Shown: in pieces, positions 1 through 7,995 of the stretch
How the letters are laid out: each line of letters begins with the position of its first letter
Numbering within the stretch: position 1 is the first letter of the stretch
NCBI GenBank assembly: GCA_902532565.1
Contig: CACAIR010000005.1
Span: forward strand, 1-59,866
Length of the DNA stretch: 59,866 nucleotides
DNA from: an uncultured Pelagibacteraceae bacterium
GTDB lineage: Bacteria; Pseudomonadota; Alphaproteobacteria; Pelagibacterales; Pelagibacteraceae
Direction of reading: 5' to 3'
Notes under the pieces: model-generated
What the model was told of the DNA's origin: nothing
Seen by the model: the letters and a program-made list of their open reading frames with translations, nothing else
The model's database searches: none
Position numbers and translations under genes: made by a program

Positions 1-76
1 TTTTTTTCCTAATTTTTTTATTTTTTTTCTTAGTGGACTTACTTTTTACTTTTTTTTTATTTTTTTTTTGTGGCAT
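1..76 (-). CDS. 5' end of a lysine-rich protein of unknown function, runs off the window
   Basis: An ATG at 76-74 opens a frame that stays open to the window edge and encodes MPQKKNKKKVKSKS followed by more Lys-rich residues, 25 codons in all. It lies 15 bases downstream of the EVE-domain gene on the same strand, so it could be the next gene of that operon. Lys-rich amino termini occur on many unrelated nucleic-acid-binding proteins. Nothing beyond the basic tail is visible, so no family is assigned. Because the codons are almost all AAA in an A-rich stretch, it could also be a chance open frame. Confidence 0.35.
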   Translation of the reverse strand, partial: MPQKKNKKKVKSKSTKKKNKKIRKK

Positions 77-91
77 GTTAAATTATTTATA

Positions 92-505
92 TTAAACTTT
101 ACCCATCTTATTTAAAATTTTCCAGCTTTTAGAATCTATTGGCATCACAGATAGTCTACTTTGCTTTATAAGAGATAAATGGCTTAATTCCTTTACTTTT
201 TTAATTTCTTCCAGAGTTATAGATTTATTAAGTTTTTTTATGAATTTAACTGTTACAGCAACAAAACGTCCAGTTTTGTCAGTTTTATCAAGATAAGCTT
301 CTTTTATAACTTCTACAATACCTACAATTTCTTTACCTATGTTTGAGTGATAAAAAAAACACAGATCACCTATTCTCATAGATTTCAAATTTTTAGCTGC
401 CTGGTAATTTCTGACACCATCCCAAGTAGCACCTTTAGAACCTGTTTTTTTTTGTTGATCAATTGACCAAACGTCTGGTTCTGATTTCATTAACCAGTAT
501 TTCAT
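92..505 (-). CDS. EVE domain-containing protein
   Basis: This 137-residue protein matches the EVE (thymocyte nuclear protein 1-like) family, a PUA-like fold thought to bind modified bases in DNA or RNA. The family hallmarks are visible: MKYWLMKSEPDVWSID at the start, W-DGVRNYQA around residues 30-38, and the MRIGDLCFFYHSN strand-turn near residue 45. The frame is open 16 codons further upstream, but that extension is only Lys/Phe-rich. The ATG at 505 starts exactly at the conserved domain and overlaps the stop of the upstream gene as ATGA, so I chose it. The protein is complete and short, as usual for the family. The cellular substrate is unknown. Confidence 0.9.
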   Translation of the reverse strand: MKYWLMKSEPDVWSIDQQKKTGSKGATWDGVRNYQAAKNLKSMRIGDLCFFYHSNIGKEIVGIVEVIKEAYLDKTDKTGRFVAVTVKFIKKLNKSITLEEIKKVKELSHLSLIKQSRLSVMPIDSKSWKILNKMGKV

Positions 506-1335
506 ATTTTTTTTTTTAAACTTAAAAAATATTTTTTGCTTATTTTTTTGCATTCCTTTTTAAGATCTGAAATTGATATTTTAATTTTGGTTTTTTTAAC
601 AATTTTATTATTATTTAAATAAAATGAGTCTTTATTAAAATTAAATCTATCATAATTTTTAATCTTGCATGTGTAAGGATTATAAAAGTTCAACCATTGA
701 ACAATATCGTCTAAATATATTTTTTTTCCTATTGATAAATTATAAATTCCGTTAGCATTTATTTTAATTAGTTTCGAAATTAATTGACCAAGTTTTTTTG
801 ATGAAACAAAATCTTTAAAAATATCCTTATTTTTTATAATAAAACCCTTTTTTATATTTTTAAAAAAAATATCTATAAATGTATTATGTAGTTTTTTATT
901 TGATTTTTTTTTTGTAATACCTATTACATTTGAAATTCTAAGCACCAGAAGTCTGTTATTTAATATTTTTTTAAGTTTATTTTCTGTGATTAATTTATTT
1001 TTTGAATAATTACACATCGGTTTAATCTTATCCGTTTCCTTACAATTTTTTTTTGGTTCGTAAACTTTTCTTGTACTTAGAAAAATATAAGATGAATCCA
1101 GTCTAATTATTTTTTTTGCAATTTTATAATCGAAATCATAAGCAGAATTATATCGTGAACTTATATATTTTTTGTTAGATGAGCAGTTTATTATATATTT
1201 GAAACTTGAGAAATATAATGAATTTTTTTTAATTAATTCAGAATAGCCTTTAATAGATATTGAAAAATTTTTATCGAGATATTCTTTTAAAAATTGTGTG
1301 ATCCTGCTATTTTTTCCTATTATTAAAATTTTCAT
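502..1335 (-). CDS. NAD-dependent epimerase/dehydratase-like protein (extended SDR)
   Basis: The 277-residue protein begins with a Rossmann strand-turn (MKILIIGKNSRITQFL) and carries an extended short-chain dehydrogenase active-site pattern: Ser/Thr in FLSTRKVYEP and a Tyr-x3-Lys in NYSKNKLITE about 35 residues later. RLLVLRISNVIG matches the strand after the active site in RmlD/GalE-type sugar-nucleotide enzymes. The glycine-rich loop is weak (G-K-N-S-R-I rather than GxxGxxG), so cofactor binding may be altered. It is divergent from the glycosyltransferase at 1395, which suggests a shared role in surface polysaccharide synthesis. The substrate is not readable. The low-complexity Lys/Asn/Ile composition makes it a fast-evolving member. 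Confidence 0.75.
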   Translation of the reverse strand: MKILIIGKNSRITQFLKEYLDKNFSISIKGYSELIKKNSLYFSSFKYIINCSSNKKYISSRYNSAYDFDYKIAKKIIRLDSSYIFLSTRKVYEPKKNCKETDKIKPMCNYSKNKLITENKLKKILNNRLLVLRISNVIGITKKKSNKKLHNTFIDIFFKNIKKGFIIKNKDIFKDFVSSKKLGQLISKLIKINANGIYNLSIGKKIYLDDIVQWLNFYNPYTCKIKNYDRFNFNKDSFYLNNNKIVKKTKIKISISDLKKECKKISKKYFLSLKKKI

Positions 1336-1394
1336 TTACGTAATTCAATTTTTTAAAATATATTAATTAAAAAATTTATATATAAAATTCATAA

Positions 1395-2537
1395 ATGAAC
1401 ATTCTTATTTGGTCGCCTTTTTTACAAAAAGTTGGCACTACTTCAAATGTTTGTAATTTAATTAATGCAAACACTAAGTATTATAAACAGGAACTAAATT
1501 CAATTGATTTGATAAATGTTTTTGGGGAATGGGATGAATACGATTTTGATAATAAAAAAGTAAATAAAATTAAATTATTAAATTTTAATTTTTTAAACAA
1601 AATAAAAAAAAGTGGTTTTTTTAGAAGCAGAATTTTTACATTTTTAATTATAATTTTATGTTTTGTTCCTTTAATTCAACTTATGAAAAGAAAAAATTAT
1701 GACTTTTTTTTTATACATTTGATAACATTTTTGCCGATATTTTTAGCAAGGTTTCTTAATAATAAAATTAAAATAATACTTCACATATCAGGGTTTCCTA
1801 AATTAACTTTTTTTAGGTCATATTTTTGGAAAAATAACCAAAAATATATTTATAAGGTAATATGCCCTTCTATTGAAACTCGAAATCTTTTAATTGAAAA
1901 AAACATTTTTGAAAAAGATAAAATGAATGTTATCAAGGACCCTCATATTAGCCCAAGCCAAATTATCAAATTAAAAAATGGGGCAAGTAAACAGAAGACA
2001 AAATTAAAAAATAATATTCTAGCCATTGGTCGTCTAACAAAACAAAAAAATTATATTTTTTTATTAGAAGTTTTTAAAAAATTATTAGTTTTAAAAGACG
2101 ATTTAAAATTAACAATAATTGGTGAAGGAGAAGATAGGGAGATTATTGAAAATAAAATCCGATCTTTAGGAATACAGTCCCATGTTATTTTGGAAGGGTT
2201 TCAAAAAAATGTATATAAATATTTAGATAATTCTCTTTGTTATTTTTCTACTTCATTATGGGAAGGTCCAGATTTAGCAATGCTTGATGCAGCGTTTTCA
2301 AATGTGCCTATAATTTGCAGTGATTGCAAAAGTGGAAGAAAGGAGTTTATAGAGAATAACAAGAGGGGATATATATTTAAAACAAATGATTTTAATTCCG
2401 CAGTCAAAACTTTTAAGATATTTTTAGATGATGAAAAATTTGAAATTAAAAGAAAATTGATTATGGCAAAAAGAGAAGTGAAAAACTTTACAAGATTTAG
2501 ATATTTTTTAGATTTAAAAAAAATACTCAATACTTAA
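1395..2537 (+). CDS. Glycosyltransferase family 4-like protein (GT-B fold)
   Basis: This 380-residue protein has the C-terminal donor-binding domain of GT-B glycosyltransferases: LAIGRLTKQKNYIFLLE near residue 215, LTIIGEGEDREIIENKI near 240 and SLWEGPDLAMLDAAFSN near 285. In GT4 enzymes the last motif is usually EGxxxxxxEA. Here the second acidic residue is Asp (LDA), a conservative change. The N-terminal acceptor domain contains a hydrophobic stretch (about residues 78-98, FLIIILCFVPLIQLM) that may anchor it to the membrane. It probably transfers a sugar in lipopolysaccharide or exopolysaccharide synthesis, in line with the divergent epimerase-like gene. Its stop codon shares the TTAA at 2534-2537 with the stop of tsaD on the other strand. 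Confidence 0.85.
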   Translation: MNILIWSPFLQKVGTTSNVCNLINANTKYYKQELNSIDLINVFGEWDEYDFDNKKVNKIKLLNFNFLNKIKKSGFFRSRIFTFLIIILCFVPLIQLMKRKNYDFFFIHLITFLPIFLARFLNNKIKIILHISGFPKLTFFRSYFWKNNQKYIYKVICPSIETRNLLIEKNIFEKDKMNVIKDPHISPSQIIKLKNGASKQKTKLKNNILAIGRLTKQKNYIFLLEVFKKLLVLKDDLKLTIIGEGEDREIIENKIRSLGIQSHVILEGFQKNVYKYLDNSLCYFSTSLWEGPDLAMLDAAFSNVPIICSDCKSGRKEFIENNKRGYIFKTNDFNSAVKTFKIFLDDEKFEIKRKLIMAKREVKNFTRFRYFLDLKKILNT

Positions 2538-3607
2538 TATTTAACACCTGCGCCTTTTAGAAAAGATGCATTTTCGTCTAGTGACCATCTTGGTTTAGCA
2601 GGATAATCCAGGTCATTAAACTTTTTTATTTTAAATTTTTCCAATCCTACTAAAGCAATCATTGCAGCATTATCTCCGCACAAATTTATTGGGGGAAAGA
2701 TTGGTTTATAATCATTCTGATTACAAAGATTAATTAGCATAGATCTAATCTTTTTATTAGCAGCTACACCTCCAGCAACAACGAATACCTTATTTTTTGA
2801 TTTATTTATTTTTTCAAATTGAATAAAAGCATTTTTAGTTTTTTTATATAAAATATCCTCAATTGTTTTTTGAAAAGATGCAGCAATATCGAATTTATCT
2901 TGTTCATTTTTAATATTTTTACTTACTTTTAATATTGCTGTTTTTAATCCAGCAAAAGAGAGATTACACCCACCTTTGTAAAATATTGGTTTAGGTAATT
3001 CATATTTATTTGGATCTCCCTTTTCAGCTAAAACTTCAATTTGTGGACCTCCAGGAAATTCTATTCCTAGTAATTTAGCAGTTTTATCAAATGCCTCACC
3101 AAGCGCATCATCTATTGTAGTTCCCAATCTCTCATAATCTCCAATTTGTTTAACTGACAAATATTGAGAATGACCACCTGAAATTAACAAAAGTAAATAA
3201 GGATAATCTAAATTTTCTTGTAATCTAGGACTTAAGGCGTGGCCCTCTAAGTGATTTACAGCAATAAAAGGAATATTCATTGTAGAAGCAAAAGACTTTC
3301 CAAAACTAAGCCCAATTGATAAACAAACAATTAATCCCGGACCAGCAGTAGATGCTACCGCATCAATTTCCTCTGTCTTTAAACCACTTTTAGAAATAGC
3401 CTCTCTTACAATCCAATCAATTTTATCTATATGAGCTCTTGCAGCAAGCTCTGGGACCACGCCACCAAATTTTTTATGTAACTCGAATTGGCTAGATATA
3501 ATGTTTGATAAAATTACTGGTATTCCTTGCTCATTTTCAGTAACAATAGACGCAGCTGTTTCATCACAGCTAGTCTCAATTCCTAGAATTATTGGCTTTT
3601 TGTTCAT
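2534..3607 (-). CDS. tsaD: tRNA N6-threonylcarbamoyladenosine transferase TsaD
   Basis: TsaD moves the threonylcarbamoyl group onto A37 of ANN-decoding tRNAs, working with TsaB and TsaE in the cytoplasm. The 357-residue length is normal. ILGIETSCDETA at residues 7-18 is the ASKHA phosphate loop, VNHLEGH (H119 and H123) is the metal-binding H-x3-H, LLISGGHSQY follows near 140, and AGGVAANKKIR and CGDNAAMIA complete the nucleotide and metal site. The start at 3607 is the only one that keeps the whole ASKHA domain. It diverges from hemC with 39 bases between the start codons, so both promoters must lie there. It converges on the glycosyltransferase with overlapping stops. Confidence 0.97.
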   Translation of the reverse strand: MNKKPIILGIETSCDETAASIVTENEQGIPVILSNIISSQFELHKKFGGVVPELAARAHIDKIDWIVREAISKSGLKTEEIDAVASTAGPGLIVCLSIGLSFGKSFASTMNIPFIAVNHLEGHALSPRLQENLDYPYLLLLISGGHSQYLSVKQIGDYERLGTTIDDALGEAFDKTAKLLGIEFPGGPQIEVLAEKGDPNKYELPKPIFYKGGCNLSFAGLKTAILKVSKNIKNEQDKFDIAASFQKTIEDILYKKTKNAFIQFEKINKSKNKVFVVAGGVAANKKIRSMLINLCNQNDYKPIFPPINLCGDNAAMIALVGLEKFKIKKFNDLDYPAKPRWSLDENASFLKGAGVKY

Positions 3608-3646
3608 TCAAATAGTTTTTATTAATAGTACAATCTCTTTACAAGT

Positions 3647-4567
3647 ATGAAAAAAGAAAAAATTATAATTGGTTCAAGAAATAGCAAATTAGCTCTTATT
3701 TATGCTCAAAATGTAAAAAATGAAATTCTAAATAATTCAGATTTAAAAGAGAACCAAATTTATTTGAAAGGTGTCATTACAAAAGGTGATAAAGTAAAAG
3801 ATAAAAGACTTTCTGAAGTAGGAGGCAAAGGATTATTCTCAAAAAATATTGAAAAAGAACTTTTAGAGGACAATATAGATATTGCGGTCCATGCACTGAA
3901 AGATATGCCTGCTATTGAAACAAAAGGTTTAAAATCTAACTTTTTTTTAAAACGTAATGATCCTAGAGAAATTTTGATAAGTAGAGATAACAAAAAGCTC
4001 AAAGATTTAAAAACAAAATCAATAATTGGTACCTCATCTTTAAGAAGAGAATTTCAAATTAAAAAATTAAAAGAGGATATTTCATGTAAATTAATAAGAG
4101 GAAATGTCGACACTAGGTTGAACAAACTTAAAGAAGGACTATATGATGCTATTATCTTAGCTTTAGCTGGTATTAAGTCATTAAATTTAGAGAAAGAAAT
4201 TGCGCAAATATTTTTAATTGATGAAATTATTCCAAGTGTGGGACAAGGTATAATTTGTATTCAGTGCAAAGAAAACAATTTAGAAATTATTGAATTGTTG
4301 AATAAGATTAACGACTCTGAAACTTATAAATGTGCAATAGCAGAGAGAGATGTTTTAAAAATCTTAGAAGGTGATTGTGAGACAGCAGTGGGAGCTAATG
4401 CAATATTAAAAGAGAATAAGATAACTCTTGAAGCTGAGTTATTTTCTTTAGATGGATCTCAACGATTTTATGAAAAGTTAACAAGAGATATTAATGATTT
4501 TGATAAGATAGGTATTGAAATTGGAAAAAATCTAAAAGAAAAATCTAGTGGGAACTATAAAAAATAA
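3647..4567 (+). CDS. hemC: Hydroxymethylbilane synthase (porphobilinogen deaminase)
   Basis: HemC polymerises four porphobilinogen units to hydroxymethylbilane in heme and siroheme synthesis. The 306-residue protein shows the family landmarks in order: IIGSRNSKLALIYAQ at 7-21, DIAVHALKDMP at 79-88 with the catalytic Asp in HALKD, IIGTSSLRRE near 127, RGNVDTRLNKL near 151, and LEGDCETAVGA, whose Cys244 carries the dipyrromethane cofactor. It heads a tightly packed plus-strand run (hemD, channel, YggT, folD, two small proteins). hemD follows after a single base, a typical pairing in alphaproteobacteria. Confidence 0.97.
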   Translation: MKKEKIIIGSRNSKLALIYAQNVKNEILNNSDLKENQIYLKGVITKGDKVKDKRLSEVGGKGLFSKNIEKELLEDNIDIAVHALKDMPAIETKGLKSNFFLKRNDPREILISRDNKKLKDLKTKSIIGTSSLRREFQIKKLKEDISCKLIRGNVDTRLNKLKEGLYDAIILALAGIKSLNLEKEIAQIFLIDEIIPSVGQGIICIQCKENNLEIIELLNKINDSETYKCAIAERDVLKILEGDCETAVGANAILKENKITLEAELFSLDGSQRFYEKLTRDINDFDKIGIEIGKNLKEKSSGNYKK

Positions 4568-4568
4568 T

Positions 4569-5267
4569 ATGCATATACTTTTAACAAGGCAATTAGAAGA
4601 TTGTTTAGATTTAATTGTTCGTTTTAAAGAGCTGGGTCATATTGTATCTCATTTACCTTTATTAAATTTTGAAAAAGTTTTATTCGATAGTGAATTAATT
4701 AGAGACCCCAAAAGTATTATCTTTACAAGTGCTAATGCAATCAAATTTTTAAACACAAAGGAAATAAATAAAAATATTAAATGTTTTTGTGTTGGAGTTG
4801 CTACTGAAAAAAAAGCAAAAAATGTTGGATTTCAAAATATAATTTCTGCAGAAGGAAATGTAAGAAATCTCAAGGAGCTTATTTTACAAAATTTCAAATC
4901 TTCTGATGGAAATATAGTTTATGTTAGTGGCGAAATTATTTCATCGGATTTGGATCAGGAACTTATTAATGAAGGTTATTCTGTAAAAAGAATAATTAAT
5001 TATAAAACAAATCCAAATGAAAATTATGACAGATTTTTCATTGAAAATTTAAAGATTAATACTCCTGATATAATCTATATATATTCCTATAATAGTGCAC
5101 TTAGTTTTTTAAATTTTATTAAAAATGAGAGATTAGAAAGCTTATGGATGGAAACAAATTTAATGTGTATGAGTGAAAAAATCTCATCTATATTGAATGA
5201 AATTAAATGGAAAAAAATATTTCTTTTTAACCCTGGAGAAGAAGAGTTTTTGTTATATAAAATTTAA
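4569..5267 (+). CDS. hemD: Uroporphyrinogen-III synthase
   Basis: HemD cyclises and inverts ring D of hydroxymethylbilane to give uroporphyrinogen III. The family is poorly conserved, but the 232-residue length, the opening MHILLTRQLED, SIIFTSANAIKFL near 55-65 and the mirrored second-half motif DIIYIYSYNSALSFLNFI match its two-domain layout. Position directly after hemC is strong support. A start 21 bases upstream (4548) is possible inside hemC. The ATG at 4569 is preferred because it begins at the conserved strand and follows the hemC stop by one base. Confidence 0.9.
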   Translation: MHILLTRQLEDCLDLIVRFKELGHIVSHLPLLNFEKVLFDSELIRDPKSIIFTSANAIKFLNTKEINKNIKCFCVGVATEKKAKNVGFQNIISAEGNVRNLKELILQNFKSSDGNIVYVSGEIISSDLDQELINEGYSVKRIINYKTNPNENYDRFFIENLKINTPDIIYIYSYNSALSFLNFIKNERLESLWMETNLMCMSEKISSILNEIKWKKIFLFNPGEEEFLLYKI

Positions 5268-5269
5268 TT

Positions 5270-6355
5270 ATGGAATTAATAAATAATTTTTCTGAAATAT
5301 TTTTATCTGTATGGAATAAAGGAATTCTAGGGGTTGATATATTTCAAATATTGATAGGGATTGGAATATTTTTAATATTTTTAATCTTTAGAGGTTTAAT
5401 AAGTAAACTGATCATAAAAAAATTAGAAATTATCTCAAAGAGAACCACGAATAAACTAGATGATACATTTGTTCAATCTCTTACAGGGCCTGCAAGATTT
5501 TTACCTGTCGTTATTGGTTTTTTTATAGCAAGCTATTATATGACTTTTTCAACAGAAGGTAGAGAAATAGTAGATACAATTAATAGAACTTTAATAACTA
5601 TTTTAATTTTTTGGGTAATCCATCAGATTATTGAACCTATTTCTTATATTTTAAGTGGATTAGATAAACTTTTAACAAGAGAACTTATTGGATGGATAAT
5701 TAAATCACTTAAAATTTTGATATTCATTTTAGGTTTGGCCGCAGTTTTGGAATTATGGGGTATTAAAATTGGTCCAATTATAGCCGGGCTTGGTTTATTT
5801 GGTGTAGCGGTTGCGCTTGGTGCGCAAGACCTATTCAAAAATTTAATCTCAGGAATTTTAGTTTTGGTTGAGAAGAGATTTAAAATTGGTGATTGGATAT
5901 CAGTAGATGGAATTATAGAAGGTATAGTTGAGAAAATTGGTTTTAGGTCAACAACTATTAGGAAATTTGATAAATCGCTTGCTATAATTCCAAATTTTCA
6001 ATTTGCTGAAAATGCAGTTGTTAATGTTAGCGAAACATCTAATTGGTTAATAAGTTGGATTATAACTCTTCAATACGATACCACAGTTGATCAACTAAAA
6101 AAAATCAGAGATCAAATAGAAAATCATATTAATACAAGTGAAGATTATAATACCTCAGTTGGTGTTGCAGTAAGAGTTGATAAATTTTCAGACAGCTCAA
6201 TAGATATGTATGTAAGATGTTTTACTAAGTCTGACAGTTGGAATAATTGGTTAAATGTTAAAGAAAAATTAGCGATTGCAATTAAAGAAATTGTAGAAAA
6301 AAATGGTGCAGCTTTTGCTTTCCCAAGTCAGTCTATTTACGTAGAAAAAAAATGA
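5270..6355 (+). CDS. MscS-family mechanosensitive ion channel
   Basis: This 361-residue inner-membrane protein has several hydrophobic segments in its first 190 residues and then the MscS core. The pore helix GLGLFGVAVALGAQDLFKN is rich in Gly and Ala as in TM3 of MscS. It is followed by the beta domain with LVEKRFKIGDWISVDG, VEKIGFRSTTIR and IIPNFQFAENAVVN. MscS-type channels open under membrane tension and release small solutes after hypo-osmotic shock. It sits two bases after hemD and overlaps the next gene by four bases (ATGA), so it is probably co-transcribed, though no functional link to heme synthesis is evident. Confidence 0.93.
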   Translation: MELINNFSEIFLSVWNKGILGVDIFQILIGIGIFLIFLIFRGLISKLIIKKLEIISKRTTNKLDDTFVQSLTGPARFLPVVIGFFIASYYMTFSTEGREIVDTINRTLITILIFWVIHQIIEPISYILSGLDKLLTRELIGWIIKSLKILIFILGLAAVLELWGIKIGPIIAGLGLFGVAVALGAQDLFKNLISGILVLVEKRFKIGDWISVDGIIEGIVEKIGFRSTTIRKFDKSLAIIPNFQFAENAVVNVSETSNWLISWIITLQYDTTVDQLKKIRDQIENHINTSEDYNTSVGVAVRVDKFSDSSIDMYVRCFTKSDSWNNWLNVKEKLAIAIKEIVEKNGAAFAFPSQSIYVEKK

Positions 6356-6642
6356 TAGCAATTTTTTATCTGATATTACAGATATTAAAACTTTATTCTT
6401 ATGTAGTAATAGCCAATGTAATTATTAGTTGGTTGGTTGCTTTTAATGTTTTGAACACTCATAATAGATTTGTTTACTCGATATTGGAGATTACATATAA
6501 ATTAACAGAACCACTTTTGAATAGAATAAGAAGGTTTTTACCTAACTTAGGTTCTTTAGATATATCTCCAATTATTCTTCTTTTATTGATTTGGTTTATT
6601 GAAATTTGTATGAAAATCTATATTGCTCCTTTAATATTTTAA
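6352..6642 (+). CDS. YggT family membrane protein
   Basis: The 96-residue protein contains two hydrophobic segments (about residues 5-27 and 70-92) separated by a polar stretch with TEPLLNRIRRFLPNLGSLDISPIILLL, the YggT family signature (P-x-R-R-x-x-P-x-x-G-x-x-D-x-S-P; read around residues 58-78). YggT proteins are small inner-membrane proteins, often near cell-division or osmotic-tolerance genes, with no settled biochemical role. It overlaps the MscS gene by four bases and folD begins five bases after its stop. Confidence 0.9.
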   Translation: MIAIFYLILQILKLYSYVVIANVIISWLVAFNVLNTHNRFVYSILEITYKLTEPLLNRIRRFLPNLGSLDISPIILLLLIWFIEICMKIYIAPLIF

Positions 6643-6647
6643 TTATT

Positions 6648-7493
6648 ATGATTTTAATTGACGGAAAAAAAGCTGCTGCAGAATTGCGAAATGAATTAAA
6701 ATATGAAGTTTCTGTCTTAAAGAAAAAATACAATAAGGTACCTGGACTAACTGTTATTTTAATTGGCGATTTAACTCCAAGCCAAATTTATGTTAGAAAT
6801 AAAGAAAAATCTGCAAATGAGGTCGGTTTAAAATCAGAGATTATAAAATATCCTTATAATGTAGAGGAAAAAGTTGTATTGGATAAAATTAAAGAGCTTA
6901 ATAAAGATGACACAGTTTCGGGTATCTTGGTTCAATTACCTCTTCCAAAACACATAGACAAGCAAAAGGTTATAGAGACTATTGATCCATCAAAAGATGT
7001 AGATGGCTTTCATCCAATGAATGTAGGAAATCTATCTTCCGGTTATGAAAGCTCAGTGCCATGTACCCCTCTTGGTTGCTATTTATTAATAAAAAAAATC
7101 GAACCAAATTTAAATGGAAAAAAAGCAGTCGTTGTCGGTAGATCTAATTTAAACGGAAAACCAATGACACAACTTCTGTTGAAAGAAAATTGTACAGTTA
7201 CAATTACTCATTCTAAAACAAAAGATCTTAAAGCAGAGTGCTTAGAGGCAGATATTATCATTGCAGCAGTTGGAATTCCAGAACTTGTAAAAGGTGACTG
7301 GGTAAGAAAAGATACTATTGTTATAGATGTTGGTATAAATAAAACTGATAAAGGTATTGTCGGCGATGTTGACTTTGAAGAAGTTTCAAAGAATGCAAAG
7401 GCTTTAACACCTGTCCCTGGAGGTGTTGGACCAATGACAATCGCTTGTTTGTTGAAAAATACAATTGACTGTTTCAAAAGATCGCAAAATTAA
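6648..7493 (+). CDS. folD: Bifunctional methylenetetrahydrofolate dehydrogenase/methenyltetrahydrofolate cyclohydrolase
   Basis: FolD interconverts 5,10-methylene-, methenyl- and 10-formyl-THF using NADP. The 281-residue protein opens with MILIDGKKAAAELRNEL. It has YVRNKEKSANEVGL with the catalytic Tyr and Lys around residues 50-60, VSGILVQLPLPKHID, DVDGFHPMNVGNL, the Rossmann segment VVVGRSNLNGKPMTQLL and the C-terminal TPVPGGVGPMTIACLL. The frame continues upstream to 6606 inside the YggT gene, but the ATG at 6648 begins at the conserved domain and lies just after the YggT stop. FolD links to the DMSP demethylase in this window, because DmdA passes its methyl group to tetrahydrofolate. Confidence 0.97.
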   Translation: MILIDGKKAAAELRNELKYEVSVLKKKYNKVPGLTVILIGDLTPSQIYVRNKEKSANEVGLKSEIIKYPYNVEEKVVLDKIKELNKDDTVSGILVQLPLPKHIDKQKVIETIDPSKDVDGFHPMNVGNLSSGYESSVPCTPLGCYLLIKKIEPNLNGKKAVVVGRSNLNGKPMTQLLLKENCTVTITHSKTKDLKAECLEADIIIAAVGIPELVKGDWVRKDTIVIDVGINKTDKGIVGDVDFEEVSKNAKALTPVPGGVGPMTIACLLKNTIDCFKRSQN

Positions 7494-7530
7494 TATTTAA
7501 TTCAATCAATTTTTTTTGTTAAGTTAGCTT

Positions 7531-7734
7531 ATGAAAAAACCAAAATATCCTTACAGAATTGCAATACTGATGGCTATACTTACAATTCCTCCAATAGGCG
7601 CTACACAGTTGGGATGGTATTTATATGATCAACAAACTGGTTTTGATTATGGTATGATTGTTGGAACATTTTCCGTCATATTTGCAGCCTGGTTAATGTA
7701 TGAAAAAAATTGGAGAGAGGAAGATGAAGACTAA
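7531..7734 (+). CDS. Small two-helix membrane protein of unknown function
   Basis: I do not recognise a family. The 67-residue protein has a basic start (MKKPKYPYR), two hydrophobic segments (about residues 9-28 and 41-56) and an acidic tail ending REEDED. The positive amino end suggests an N-in, C-in hairpin in the inner membrane. It follows folD by 37 bases and is followed three bases later by the SHOCT-domain gene, so the two small proteins are likely made together. Confidence 0.75.
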   Translation: MKKPKYPYRIAILMAILTIPPIGATQLGWYLYDQQTGFDYGMIVGTFSVIFAAWLMYEKNWREEDED

Positions 7735-7737
7735 TAT

Positions 7738-7995
7738 ATGGAAAAAATAATTTTTTTTTGTTTGGTTATTCCTATACTAGTATTTGTTCTCTATCTGGGT
7801 GGTAATGCAATTATGAAAGGCATGAGTGCCAAGAATACAAATAAAGAAAGTGAAGATGGACAAGACAATGGAGATACCTTCAAGGATGAAACAAAAATAA
7901 GTGATGAGATTGAAAAATTAAATAAGCTTCTAAAGGATGGTATTTTGACACAAGAAGAATTTGAAAAAGCAAAAAAAAAATTACTTGATAATTAA
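7738..7995 (+). CDS. SHOCT domain-containing small membrane protein
   Basis: The 85-residue protein has one hydrophobic segment at residues 4-22, an acidic and probably disordered middle (about 30-58), and a C-terminal SHOCT motif: ISDEIEKLNKLLKDGILTQ followed by EEFEKAKKKLL, the short helical pattern L..L...G.[IL]T..EFE..K..LL. SHOCT domains occur at the ends of many unrelated membrane proteins and are thought to mediate oligomerisation. Its stop shares the TTAA at 7992-7995 with the stop of the opposite gene. Confidence 0.85.
   Translation: MEKIIFFCLVIPILVFVLYLGGNAIMKGMSAKNTNKESEDGQDNGDTFKDETKISDEIEKLNKLLKDGILTQEEFEKAKKKLLDN

Noticed and set aside
6606-6647. Longer start for folD inside the YggT gene
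   Set aside because: The extra 14 residues (MYENLYCSFNILII) are not part of the FolD family and read the YggT end in another frame; the ATG at 6648 begins the conserved domain.
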